Assembly (NCBI RefSeq): GCF_008831285.2
Contig: NC_045139.1
Span: 20,130,412-20,194,411, forward strand
DNA from: Nymphaea colorata
Taxonomy: Eukaryota; Streptophyta; Magnoliopsida; Nymphaeales; Nymphaeaceae
Direction: 5' to 3'
Length of the DNA: 64,000 nt
This document shows, piece by piece, positions 11,060 to 22,415 of the stretch. Below the pieces are notes generated by a model. It saw only the letters and a program-made list of their open reading frames with translations, was not told the origin of the DNA and searched no databases. Both the position numbers and the translations under genes were made by a program. The first letter of the stretch is position 1, and each line of letters begins with the position of its first letter.

Positions 11060-11945
11060 AGCTATCACTAAGAGCTCTAGACATGTACGAGAAGTGAGTA
11101 GAAGTGAGAAATGAACTAGATTCTTGATGACTTAATCCAAATTGAGCTAAAGACAGTCAATTATGAAACTAAAGAACTTGTTATTAGGTTGGAACAATCT
11201 AACTAACCCAAGATCAAGAGAATTTCAGAAGACACTCAAAATGGAGGAGAGGAATGACTTTGGTGTTAGGATAACTCTCAAGATCACAAATTAGGAAGAA
11301 TTAGTAGAAAATAACTTTGACAACACTCTCCTAGCATTGAGAAAACTTTAATGTGAGCTCCATGGGTGCTAACAATATGTCAGCACTGAGAATTATGCCA
11401 ATCAAGATCTAATGAGATCATTTCAATTGACATGTTGGGAAAGGGGATGTATGATGGAAATTTGGCATTAGAAATTGAAGGTTTCACTTAACATATTTTG
11501 CTGACATTGAACATAATGTTTCTAAGATCAACGGATAATCGAGTGTGAAGAAGTTACTGAACAATGGCAAAAATGGGTCATTTGAGCTAAATTTGACCAA
11601 ATGTGAATTGAAAAATGTGTTGGGGAAGCTCTTGGTGGTTTGTAAATGTGAGAATATTCATAGTTAAAATGGTAGAACATAATTCTCAGAGGTTCTAGAG
11701 CATTTTCATGAAGGTTGAATCAAATTTGGGCAAAATGAGGGCAATCAAGGGCAAAATTTTCATTTTTTGTCCAATAGCGGGCTGTGTAATCTGGTTGCAA
11801 CTGCTGAACATTTGGATGATGAAGTTCGTGTCAGTGTGATCCTTGGCATATGTAATTGAATTAATTGGAGAAAATCAATACAAAAAACTTCTATTAAGAG
11901 GGATAAAATGGTCATTTTAAAAATAAAAAAATTGGGGTGTTCACA
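11060..11945 (-). repeat. Probable 3' LTR of the minus-strand gypsy element
   Basis: On the minus strand the purine tract CCAAGGGGGCATA is followed at once by TGTGAACACCCC (complement of 11945 leftward), a typical gypsy LTR start. The other end of the LTR is not clear: 10930-11060 is more GC-rich and may be outside. No second copy is present in the window to fix the length. Confidence 0.55.
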
Positions 11946-13480
11946 TATGCCCCCTTGGTGTTAAGCCATAGTTAGTGGCAAAGGTAAGACACACCAAATT
12001 TAAAAACAAATGCCCCAGTGTATGGAAAAGATCTCATCTCTTGAAAATCATTTTACAAATGATCTAAGAAAAATCTTCTTTAAAAGGATAAAGATGCCCC
12101 AGTGTGAATACTAGGCGATCATTTAGAAATTTGATTGAACTTGACGTTGTGAGAATAAAATATTTCAAATTGAAAGATGAGAGAATATGTTGCTCCAAAC
12201 ATTGTAACAAAAAATACTTGAGCTTGAGAACTAAGTAGACATTGTGAAAATCCATGATAAAAAAAATGCTCCAGTAGTGTGAACTAGGTGAACATTGTGA
12301 AAGTACAGGATCGTAATAACAAGATGCCCAGTTGTGAACTCGATGTTCATTGTGATATTGTGTGCCTATGGTGGATAAGTTTTGAAAGCGGCAGGAGCTT
12401 ATGCAAAATCCAACATTTTGAGTAAGTCGTGTTCATTGCGATATTGATATCCTTTCAAGGACTTGCTTTGATCTTTTCATATTTTGAAAGGACTAAAAAA
12501 CTCACTCTAATTAAAGCCTCTTGAGGTTCATAGAATAAAGATCCCTTCATTATCATTTTATGAAATTTTGGATGGTGTATTCTCATCTTCATAAAGAATC
12601 TCATAAAGGAGTGATTATTGATTCAATTACTTTCACACCACAAGGCATTTCTTGTTGTCCACGAGAGAATTTTAGATTGCGAACAATTGCAGTCTTTCAA
12701 GCAGGCACTCATTTTTCTCTTTCACTTTTGCTTTTGCATTCCTTCCTCTGAATTTGTGGCCATTTGGCTTTTAAACTCTTTGTTTGCTTTTTCTTAGGTC
12801 AACCTTCACCATGCAAGGGAAATACCTCACCATCCCACAGGATACCATGGAGCCTCACAGCTTTAGTGATATTGTATAGCTCTATCATGTACAATGTTAT
12901 GTCTATTGGGCTTTCTACGGAATCCTTATAACGAGCTTTCTAGTCGGTAGCACCCAGGTAGTTGGCCTTAGGGTACCAGGTGCAAAACACCCTTCACACT
13001 TACTTGCTCGAGTTCAAAAAACTGTAGAAGACATAACTAGGTAAAAATTCATGGACCACATAACTTTCCAGAATAGACGCAAATCAAGCTTTACACCTAC
13101 CTGGTACTCCTGAGTACTAATCCAGAGAAATGACAATACTTGCCTCGAGCCTATCTCTCAATACTCATTTTGCAGTGGCTCGTTTGATCAGCCCGAACCA
13201 ATTCAAATCATTGTTTTCTCATGAACTTCATTAGGTACCCATGGTAACTTTTGATCATTTGAGTCAATCATATTTCCTAAATTCAATTCTTTTAAAGTCA
13301 TTAAGCTTTCTTTATTGTTCCATATGGTGACATTATCGAGGCACTTGCTCCTTGAATCTCCTCATGCAATGATTAAAGGTTGTTTCTCTTTTACGTGTAA
13401 TACTAAAATTCAATAAACAAGTCTTCTTGAGATATTCCATTCCGAAATCTACATGCTTTACTTTAGAATGCTGGTTTGTG
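11946..13480 (-). other. Gypsy 3' untranslated region
   Basis: This lies between the tandem array and the LTR of the minus-strand element. The phrase atgcccagtgtgaac and variants recurs at about 12012, 12092, 12268 and 12325 at uneven spacing, so a second, very decayed repeat series may exist. No coding sequence is recognised. Confidence 0.4.
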
Positions 13481-14000
13481 CTTAAGCACAAGAAAGGGGC
13501 ATATCTGGGCATGAGACCAGGTGCTGGTGTGCCAAGCCACTAGAAAATAAGCACATCTAGAATTGAGACAAGGCTTTGGTGCACCTAGACACTAGAAAAT
13601 GGGTGCATCTAGGCGTGAGACGAACCTCTGGTGTGCCTAGACACTAAAAAATGAGTGGATCTAGGCATGCGATGAGGCTCTGGTGCACCTAGACACTAGA
13701 AAATGGGCACATCTATGTGTGATGAAGCTCTGGTGTGCCTAGACACTAGAAAATGGGCTCATCTAGGTGTAGAACAAAACTTTAGTGTACCTAGACACTA
13801 GAAAATGCGTGCATCTAGGAGTGGGACAAGGCTCTGATGTGCTTAGACACTAGAAAGTTGGTACATCTAGCCATGGGACGAGGCTCTAGTGTGCCTAGAC
13901 AATAGAAAATGGGCGCATCTAGGCGTGAGTTGAGGCTCTGGTGTGCCTCAACACTAGAAAATGATGTATCTATGTGAGATGTTTTGCATGCAGACACTAG
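13481..14000. repeat. 52-bp tandem repeat array, about 10 units
   Basis: Units start at about 13481, 13532, 13584, 13636, 13688, 13738, 13790, 13842, 13894 and 13946, so the period is 52 bp with one 50-bp and one 51-bp unit. The core reads cctagacactagaaaatggg, then gcatctaggcgtgag and aggctctggtgtg. There are no unique spacers, and 52 is not a multiple of three, so it is neither a CRISPR array nor a coding repeat. It lies between integrase and the 3' LTR of the minus-strand gypsy element. Confidence 0.95.
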
Positions 14001-14676
14001 TGTGATACTCTTGTGACCTCTGCTGTTTCATTTTTTTTTTTTTATTTACAGAGAAGGTCAGACTAAGTTTCAAAAGCTTCTCTGCAACATGGGTATGTTT
14101 TTATACATGTTGGTATTCAATATTTTCACATGACAGCTCCATGTTATTCTTGAAAACATTTACTCAAGAGTCACTGAAATCATGATTGTAAATTTGAAGT
14201 CATATGTTCATTCAAAGACCTTTTGAAAACCTCTAGATTCTTTTCCCTTTTGGAGAAAAATTTAGAAAATTGTGCCAAAATGACTGGGTACTAGTTCCTT
14301 AAAAAATTTTTAGCCATTGGATAATGTGATGTGGCGTATTGAAATAAAAGATACTCTTAATTCTATAGTTGAAAGAAAGATGAATAATTGATTACTTGAG
14401 ATAAGATAAGTTTGACCATCAGAAAATGCAATCTTTATTGATGAAAGGAAAAAGAATACATCAAACATAGAACTTTTTCAAATGAAATGCATTGATAGGA
14501 TCATGTAATTGCACATAGTCTGCATTGATTAGGTGGTAAGAATCCCCAAGAAGAATATCTCTGATCACATATGGCCATCCCAGTTTGATGCCCACTTTCT
14601 TTGCAAACGATGTCTCCAGGGAATGTTTGATCTGAGCACAAGGTCATTTACATTGAATTTTCTCTCAATGACAAAC

Positions 14677-15353
14677 TTAGCACATGGTCATTTGTTCTAA
14701 GATTCTGATCGAGATATTGTTTGTGGTTTCTGCTTGGTCATTGCCTTGTAGGTAGTAAGGTGCTGAAAAGTGATGTTTGATCCTAAATTTTGAGCAAAAA
14801 TTGCACATGCATTCATTTTTGAAGTGTGTCCCATTATATAAAACAATATCATGAGGCACCCCAAATCTTATAGAATGTTCTTGTGAATGAAAGCCACTTT
14901 GAGAGTGACAACTTCTACCCACTTGGTGAAGTATTCTATAGCTGCAATGAAGTACTTATAACCATTAGAGGTAGATGAATTGATTTCCCCCACAACATCA
15001 AATGGCCACATTGAAAAAGGCTATGGTGAGACTACAGAGTACAAATATGCAACATGCGCATGAATGAAGTCTGCATGAATTTGGCATTTGAAGCACATTT
15101 TGACATATTTGTGACAATCTTGTCGCATGGCCGAACAATAATAACAGGCTGTAATTAACTGTTTGGTGAGAATTTGGTAGCTTGTCTGGCCACCACAGCT
15201 TCCTCCATGGGCTTCCTTAATTGCCTCTTGTGCTTCATCTTTGTTTAAGCATCTGGAATATTCTACGCTGAAGCCTTTCTTGTATAAAATTCCAATGAGT
15301 GTGAAATATTGACCAAACATTCTTTGGATTTCTCTCTGCTCTTTCTTGGACAT
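14677..15353 (-). pseudogene. Gypsy integrase remnant
   Basis: Integrase joins element DNA to the chromosome. The N-terminal frame (15353-15021) shows the HHCC zinc-binding pattern: an H in KEAHGGSCGG and CYYCSAM, then KMCFKCQIHAD. The core frame (14922-14677) shows FGVPHDIVLYNGTHFKNE, where the usual S-D-N-G-T-H-F has Tyr in place of the catalytic Asp. HHFSAPYYLQGNDQAE follows, with the Glu retained. The two parts are in different frames, so this is a pseudogene. Confidence 0.88.
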
Positions 15354-15434
15354 GTTTAGAGGGAAGTTTTTAGTTTCTAGACAGTTATTTATATTCTAAT
15401 ACTATGGTGCTTCTTGTAATTCTACTTGGTTGAC

Positions 15435-16460
15435 CTATTCTGTCTTTTCGTCGGCTGGTTGAGTTAGTCTTCCAACTTTAAAGGCTCTACATGGCTCAGA
15501 TTTTTTGAAGGTAACAATAGACCCTAGGCTTGCTAGACCGACTGCAAATTGATTGAACTTTCTTATGACGTGGACAAGCTGAAATTCGTAAAATTCTTTG
15601 GCCAATGCTTTTGTCATCTCTTAATATGGCATGAGTTTGGAATCTTTCACTTTCCATTCTTCATTGACCTGATTTACAATAAGAAGAGTGTCTTTGTAAA
15701 TGTAAACTCTTCTGACATGACATTAAATTCTAATAGTATCTTGAGGTCTTGAATAAGGGATTCACATTTTGCCATACTGTGTGTGTAGATAAAATCCAGC
15801 CTAAAAGAACATGGTATCATTTCATTTTCAGGTGAGAGTAGGAGAATTCATATTCTTATTCCATTCATGTTCCTAGATCCTTCAAAAAACAAGGTCCATG
15901 CTGGTGCAAAATCTACATGTAAGATAAGTTCATTAGGGAAACTATCCTTTGACTTGAGTTCTTCTGTCAAGGGAAAATTAGCCAGCTAATCGGCTATTGC
16001 AAGCCCTTTTATAAACTTTTGAGGAATGTATTTTAGATCCTACTACATGAGGAGTACTTGCCATTTAGCGATTCAACCACTGAGAAATGGTTGTTCCAAA
16101 ATATATTTGAGTGGATTTAGTCGACAAATTACTTTGACTTCACAAGAAAGAAGGTAGTGCCCGAGTTTTTGACACATCAAGACCAATGCTAAACAAGTTT
16201 TCTCGACTGATGAATATTGTTTTTCACATTTTACAAAGGTCATGCTCACATAGTATATTGCATGTTCAATTTTACAATCTTCTTTATACTGAGCCAAAAA
16301 TCCACCACAAGCCAAGTCATTCACATAGATATACAATAGAAGTGGTTTACTTAATATTGGGATTTGAAGGATGAGCGGATTCAATATGTACTTTTTTTTT
16401 ACGCTCTAAAGATTTTTGGCATTGTGGGACACACTCTAATTTGAAACCTTTTTTGATTAT
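15435..16460 (-). pseudogene. Gypsy RNase H and second RNase H remnants
   Basis: 16384-16073 reads LLLYIYVNDLACGGFLAQ, YYVSMTFVKCEKQYS and LKYILEQPFLSG, the RNase H region that follows RT in gypsy pol. 15990-15435 carries a second RNase H (LADFPL start, FFEGS, then KALAKEFYEFQLVHV and FNQFAVGLASLG), which is found in the Tat group. Homologous stretches exist at 35590-36460 in the large + strand element. Several stops interrupt the frame. Confidence 0.85.
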
Positions 16461-17186
16461 CAACTTGTTGATTATCAACTTGCGAGACTTGCATGCCATA
16501 TTGGGCCTACAAAAACACTTTTTTGTGAGATGCAGTAGTAATGTGGTAATATGAGTGAACAGACAAGTGGGAGAGCACACCTTTCATAACAAAACACAAC
16601 TTTCATAACAAAATCATCTCTTTATTTAATGCAGGAAAAAAGAGAAGGGATCCCTAGTGTCCCAACAATGCTACATGAAGAACAACTACTATGTTACATG
16701 AATTATGCTAGACAGAGCATTTCCAATAGTCGTTCATTCTTTTCTTCAAGTTGGACCATAAATTCATGGAGATGCATCATAGCCTCTAAGACGTAGAGCC
16801 TTCACCATTATTTCATTAGCTATGGTTTCATGGAAGTTTTCATCCCCAAGGATGATGAACAAATTCTCTAAGAGTGGAAATCATTTCAATGGAACAAGAT
16901 TTTCCATGATGGCTAGAGAAAAATTGGTATAAAATAAAGAAAATCCCAAAGTCAAGTCTTGAGTAGTGTTGAACTGATTCAGTAGTCTTCTGAAAGCAAT
17001 GTTCTCTTTATAAGGTGTGCTGATCATTACAGTCCTCTTCCTAAGACAATGTTGAGGGCTTTGCACTTCAAAGCTCATTGTTTTTTCTTGAAATTTGAAC
17101 ACTTGCTAGTTCGAGATCTGAAGCTGGTGCTTTTTCAAAATTGACCCTCTACAGTTGATGATCTTTAGCTCTTTCATGCTGGGATT
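16460..17186. other. Unassigned spacer between gypsy and copia remnants
   Basis: Nothing recognisable. A minus-strand frame at 16881-17102 has no motif that I know. A tandem duplicate gattatcaact occurs near 16455-16480. Confidence 0.3.
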
Positions 17187-17940
17187 TTCGACGAGAACTA
17201 TTTCTGACTTGAAATAGTTAGAAATTCTAAGGATTGATTCTGGAGGTGAATATATTTCAAATGAGTTCAAAAGATATTTGAAAAACCATGGAATAGTTCA
17301 TCAAAATTCATGTCCAAGGACACCTCAACAAAATGAACTTTCTGAAAGAAAACATAGGCACATAATTGACGAGAACTAAATTAAAAATTCTAAGGATTGA
17401 TTCTGGAGGTGAATATATTTCAAATGAGTTCAAAAAATATTTGAAAAACCATGGAATAGTTCATCAAAATTCATGTCCAAGAACACCTCAACAAAATGAA
17501 CTTTTTGAAAGAAAACATAGACACATAATTGAAACAACAAAAACTCTTCTTATTGCAAAAAATATACCCAAAAACTTTTGGGCTGAAACAGCTCTTGTTT
17601 CTGTCTAACTCATAAATAGAATGCCTTCAAAAGTTTTAAATAATACAACTCCTTTTGAAAAATTGTTCAAGTATGAACCCAATCTGAACAGGTTTCATAG
17701 TTTTAGATGCAAATGTTTTGTTCTTAATGACAAGGTTGATAAACTAAGTTCAAAAGTTATTTAATATGGATTCATTGGTTATTCTGAGATACAAAAGGGC
17801 TTTAAATGTTATGACCTAGTTTTTAAGGAATGTAAAGTTTAATGACAAAATCATAGTTTCAAGGAATGTAAAGTTTAATGAAGAAAAAAATAGATTAAAA
17901 AATAGTGAAGAGTCACAAAACAACAATGATTATTCCTTTT
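17187..17940 (+). pseudogene. Copia integrase remnant with an internal tandem duplication
   Basis: LRIDSGGEYISNEFKKYL and CPRTPQQNELFERKHRHI hold the second Asp and the Glu of the catalytic triad. This segment is present twice (attctaaggattgattctgg at 17224 and 17387), a duplication of about 163 bp that breaks the frame. FWAETALVSV then runs into a stop at about 17606-17608, and later parts hold RFHSFRCKCFV and GFIGYSEIQKGF. Downstream, aaggaatgtaaagtttaatga is also repeated (about 17826 and 17863). Confidence 0.9.
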
Positions 17941-18359
17941 TGTTCAAGTGTCTCTCTCAATGTGATGATGAAATGTATGATATTGATGATAGCAACATTG
18001 ATGATAATGATGCTAGTAGAGTAACCAAGGACATAATCACATTTCATAGAAGAAACCAGCAACAAGACGATGGTGAAGTAGAACATCATGAGACTATTAA
18101 TCTCCAACCAACTTCAAGAGAAGACAACCTTAGAAGGTCCACTAGAAATGTAAGACAACTCAATAGGTTTTTGTCATATGAGACTTTTGCCCCAACACAT
18201 AGAGCTAGAATCAATGCCATTCACTCTCACTTGGAACCATCTACTTTTAATAAAGCCTCCAAATATATTGAGTGAAAGAATGCTATGTTTGAAGAATTGA
18301 ATGATACAGGACTTACCTATAAGGAAAAATACTATTGGATGCAAATAAGTATACAAGGT

Positions 18360-19030
18360 GAAAACTAAAAGTAATGGATCTCTAGAGAGATATAAAGTAA
18401 GGCTTGTTGCTAAAAGTTACACTCAAGAATATGGTATTGACTATGAGGAAACATTTGCCCCTGTAGTTGGAATATCTATCAAATGAATGTTAAAAATGTC
18501 TTTTTAAATGAAGATCTTATGAAATAAGTTTATATGCAAGTACCACGAGGTTTGTCACTTCCACAAGGAAAAGTTCTTAGATTCAAGAAGGCTATTTTTG
18601 GCCTCAAACAAGCTCCTAAATCTTGGTTCGATCGTTTTAACTCTATTATTTCTAATTATGGATTTCATTCATGTTTGACTGACACTGTTTTGTTTGTTAA
18701 GTATACTATTGCAAGTATTATAATCCTCCTACTGTACATTGATGACATGATCATTACAGGTATTGATAAGCAAGGTATTAGAGAATGTAAGAAATTATTA
18801 TAAAAAAATTTTGGAATGAAAGATTTAGGTTTTCTAACGTATTTCTTAGGTATTGATGTTGCATACTCTACTAGAGGATATTTTTTGTCACACATTAAAT
18901 TTGCTACAGAAATCATTGCTAAATCAGGCATAACAGATAATAAGGTCATAGAAACTCCTGAAGCAGTAGGAAGCAAAATGAGGTTTGATGAAAGAGTTCC
19001 TCTTACCAATCTCATTCCCTACCAATAGCT
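18360..19030 (+). pseudogene. Copia reverse transcriptase remnant
   Basis: The frame shows [20 protein letters not shown] followed by ETFAPVV, then a frame break, then FKKAIFGLKQAPKSWFDRF and an intact YIDD box at 18735-18746. YFLGIDVAYSTRGYFLSH follows after a stop at about 18801-18803. The RT would copy element RNA into DNA; stop codons make it inactive. Confidence 0.9.
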
Positions 19031-19031
19031 T

Positions 19032-19600
19032 GTGGGATCTTTAATGTATCTTAGTATCACTCATCCTAACATTGCTCATGCGATTCATATAGTAAGTCAA
19101 TTTCAGCATGCTCCAACAAGTGTTCATATGAGAGTTGTTCTTCATATCATTAGATACATCAAAGGGACAATAGACAAGGGAGTATTTATGGCTTCTTCTT
19201 CCTCTCTAAGTTTGACTGCTTATACTGATACTGATTGGGGAAGAGATCCAAATTATAGACACTCAACTACTGGGTTCTATGTTTTCTTAGGGGAATCACT
19301 CAACTCATGGAAGGGTAAAAAAGAACAGAAAGTCTCCCCTTCTTCTACCGAAGCTGAATATCGGGCCATGACTTCCACAACTATGGAGATTGTCTGGCTT
19401 CGTCAAATGCTCCTTGTTATGGTAACAAGAATAGAAGAATCCATTGATTTGTGCTGCGACAATAAGAGTTCTATCTACATTGCCAAAAATCAGACATTCC
19501 ATGAACGAATGAAACATATAGAAATGGATTGTCACTATGTTCATGAAGAAGTTTTGAAGAAGACTATCAAGCTTCCATATGTCCCCTCCAAATTCTAGCT
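19032..19600 (+). pseudogene. Copia RNase H domain, mostly open (188 codons)
   Basis: This is the best-preserved copia reading frame in the window. It reads LMYLSITHPNIAHAIHIVSQ, then YTDTDWGRDPNYRHSTTGF, SSTEAEYRAM, CDNKSSIYIAKN and FHERMKHIEMDCHYV. These are the catalytic and conserved motifs of copia RNase H. A TAG near 19597-19599 cuts off the last few residues (LADFFTKPL), which can still be read downstream. Confidence 0.9.
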
Positions 19601-19692
19601 GGCTGATTTCTTCACAAAGCCTCTATGTTCTCCCAAATTCAACTTTTCTTTAAATAAACTTTCAGTGATAGCACCATAAGTTTAAGGAGGGG

Positions 19693-20000
19693 TGTTAGGA
19701 AATAAAATGTCATAAGCTAGGTTTTAGTTTAGGCTTTACATTTCATTTTTCTTCTTTTTTTTTATTTATTAATTTCTTATGTTCTAGCCGTTGGAAATTC
19801 CAACGGCTCTTTTAAGAGCCATTGGAACTCCCAACAGCTAGAATAGCCTCCTCCACAACCTTCTCTTCTTTCTTACTTCTTGTATAAATATGTTAACAGC
19901 CTCTTGTACAATCTATGCTGTGTTTTATAGCCATTTGGTATTCAATTGGATAAGATTTATACTTTTCCACTTGGCCTTAGTGTCTTTTTCTGTTATATGT
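19693..20000 (+). repeat. 3' LTR of the second copia element
   Basis: It begins TGTTAGG immediately after the purine tract. A TATA-like tgtataaatatg lies near 19878. The right end is uncertain because there is no second LTR to compare; around 19990-20000 is an estimate. The LTR contains the nested palindrome listed separately. Confidence 0.65.
19782..19843. repeat. Nested palindrome in the copia LTR
   Basis: A 23-bp inverted repeat, agccgttgga-aa-t-tccaacggct type, is followed by a similar imperfect one. The whole 62-bp block is also an inverted repeat, with about 26 of 30 arm positions pairing between ttctagccgttgg and ccaacagctagaa ends. It could form a hairpin in the transcript. Confidence 0.85.
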
Positions 20001-20490
20001 TTCTTTAGTGACTATTATAGTCACGCTTTCAAATACTTGCCTACAGTAGATTGGTCTGGCCGTCGAACCCTCCAAAGTTTTTGCTTAACAAGAAAGTACT
20101 GTGGCATGTAAACTTGGCCTTTGCATAGGTCATGGGTTGCTTGAAATATGTATGCATGCTACAAAGAAAGGGCTCTAATGCAATGGGGCATAAGATGGAG
20201 ATTAAAACCATGAGAGAGCAAACACTGTTTTCAATCAACTCCTAAATTGAAAAGAGTTGTAATTGATCAGAATCTATGTGACATAAAAAATCATTATCAA
20301 TTCTAAGTTCTAAAATGCTCAAGCATCATGTGTACTCCTAAATGGCTCTAAGGTAGGATAAAGTACTTCTAAATGGATCTAAGGTAGGACAATAATTACT
20401 TTTGGACACTTAACACTAAATCAAGTAAAAAACGAGGTTGACTCCCATCACGGTCACCACTTCTATTGACCATGCAAAATTTTTCAATCT
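20000..20490. other. Unassigned spacer
   Basis: No gene or element recognised between the copia LTR and the solo LTR. A short phrase, ctctaaggtagga, recurs near 20343 and 20376. Confidence 0.3.
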
Positions 20491-20739
20491 TGCATTGTAA
20501 CGTTCGGCATTTTCAGGTGGGCCACATCGGGTCCAGACCCGAACCCAAACCCACTTGCGTGAGGCACTCGACACGGGGGCTTCTTCCCCCTCGTCTTCCA
20601 CTTCGTCTTTTTCCTTTGGCTCGATTGTGTGAGAAGAGGAAGGCAGAAGTGTGGCGACAACGATGATTGGGCCGGCGGAGGAAGGACAACGGCGGCGGCG
20701 ATGGCGACGGCATTGCACAGGTAAGCCGTCTGTCTCCCT

Positions 20740-20980
20740 CTCCCTATCCCTTCTTCTCCTCCACCACTCTCACCCACTGTCACCCTCTCTGTCTGTCTCT
20801 CCCGTGCTATGCCCCTCTCTCTGCCTCTCCCACACTCTCTCGCCCTCTTTGTCTATGCACCTCACTCTCTCCTTCCCCTTCCTGCCAGCTCTCACCCGCA
20901 CGTTCCCTATCCTTTGCTGCCCTTTTTGTCTCTCCCCTTTTGTTCGACCTCTCTCTCTCTCTCTGTCTCTCCTCTCTGTC
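20740..20980. repeat. CT-rich low-complexity tract inside the solo LTR
   Basis: A pyrimidine-rich stretch of ctctctccct-type sequence next to a GC-rich block (20530-20720). Ser-Leu or Arg-Glu rich frames on both strands arise from it and are not genes. Confidence 0.85.
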
Positions 20981-22034
20981 AGCGCCCTCTCCCACTTGTT
21001 TTCAGCCTCCCATACAATTACCGTGGGCTACTTCTAACGACAGACGCCTCTCTTAAACCACCTTTCCATTGATTTTGACTTTTGGTGGCTGTTGGATTGG
21101 ATTTCCATCTAGGAGACACATCTTTCCCCTCATACCAGCGACTAGAATGCGTTGGTGGTGGAGGCAGTGATCAATCATTGACGCTGGAGCTCAATTGAAC
21201 TGCCGGGAGCACTACGACAGTTTGAAGTCTAAGATTGGGGTGAGATAGGCCTAATCGAGCTTAGATTATTGTAATTTTCTATTGGAGTATGTATAATTAT
21301 TGTTTGACCATGCTAGAATTAAAAATTGATGATTTAGAAGGCACGCTAGAGATGTCGCTATTTTGGGGAAGTTTATGCCCATTTTGATACGGACGAGGAT
21401 CTATGTGTATAAGTGTTTTTCTAGCAGGATGTGTTGATCTTCGAAGCAATAGGGAAGCATGGTAGAGATTGTGATGTTGTGGTGAATGTTTAGAACCATT
21501 TTAGGAAGCTTGGGAAATAGGCTTCTATTGATGTACATATGCGTTGTATGTTGAGAATCTTAATGGTGGGGAAGACACTTCAACTATGGAAAACAAGTGA
21601 GAATCGCACATATGATAAGTCAAATATAAGTTTGAGTTCTAATCGTTGGTGGCAACCTCGAGGGTTGGAAAAAGACCCTTTTTGGAGGGCATTTTCAGAT
21701 TTGTATCGATTGTAAGCGAAACGAGTAGAGAACTTACCATTTGGTTATGTTTGCAGGTACACCAGGCACGTCAAGTAGGCCTTGAGCAACGTGGGTCGTA
21801 GTTCGAGGTGTTTAGTGGACGCGCGATAGGTATGGCGGCATTCCAAGCAAATCCCTGTCTGGGCAATTATGTGAATGTGTGTTCCTAGGATCGTGGGATC
21901 CTAGGATTATGATGTGATTGATGGATTGTTTTGTAAATGAATGTGTGTATGCATGCAAATTGTTTGATATATGATATGATTTGTTTTGAAAGGCTATGAG
22001 AAGCATGTTTTGAAAATGTTACGCATTTGCATAT

Positions 22035-22415
22035 GCATGCTAGAATTGATAACTGTTTAGGACAGATGAGGTGGGGTATCGAGTCGAGTATCTCCTCGAC
22101 CCCAATTATGCATTAGAAATCATCCTAGAATGATAATTGTCTAGGACAGATACGAGCCAATCACGGATCGAGACTACTCTCCGTGGTTTGGCTAAGTTTT
22201 GAAAGGTGTGATTGATGTGTGTGATTGTGAATGATTTGTAATGTGCATGCTAGAATTGATAATTGCTTAGGACAAATGAGGTGGGGTATCGAGTCGAGTG
22301 TCTCCTCGACCCCGATTGTGCATTAGAGGGCATCATAGAATGATAATTGCATAGGACAGCTACGAGCCATCACGGATCAAGACTACTCTCTGGGATCTGT
22401 CCAAGTTTTGAAAGA
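22035..22415. repeat. Tandem duplication of about 220 bp inside the solo LTR
   Basis: gcatgctagaattgataa begins at 22035 and again at 22255. Each copy continues with ggacagatgaggtggggtat and ctcctcgacccc, and then acggatc followed by actactctc. The second copy is incomplete at its right end. It is absent elsewhere in the window. Confidence 0.92.

Larger units (their letters stand above)
11060..16460 (-). mobile_element. Decayed Tat-type Ty3/gypsy element, 5'-truncated
   Basis: Read on the minus strand, the order is end of RT/RNase H (16460-16073), second RNase H (about 15990-15435), zinc-binding integrase domain (15353-15021), integrase core (14922-14677), a tandem array (14000-13481), a purine tract and a 3' LTR start at 11945. 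The second RNase H after the first is a mark of the Tat group. RT palm, protease, gag and the 5' LTR are not seen on the right side, so the element is truncated. Multiple stops and frame changes make it dead. Confidence 0.85.
17187..20000 (+). mobile_element. 5'-truncated Ty1/copia retrotransposon
   Basis: The element starts inside the integrase core and continues through RT and RNase H to a purine tract (tttaaggagggg) and an LTR start TGTTAGGAAATAAAATG at 19693. Gag, protease and the 5' LTR are absent. The sequence differs from the copia at 680-5036 in RT, RNase H and LTR, so it is a separate lineage or family. Stops occur in several places. Confidence 0.92.

Noticed and set aside
12000-12340. 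Repeated gcccagtgtgaac phrases as a second tandem array
   Set aside because: Spacing is uneven (about 80, 176 and 57 bases) and the sequence between them does not match, so a regular array cannot be claimed.
13481-14000. CRISPR-like regular repeat
   Set aside because: The units are head-to-tail copies without unique spacers, in a eukaryotic transposon context, so this is a minisatellite.
20651-21072. Overlapping Ser-Leu-Pro rich frames on + strand and Arg-Glu rich frames on minus
   Set aside because: They arise from a CT-rich tract inside the solo LTR; several frames on both strands are open for the same reason.
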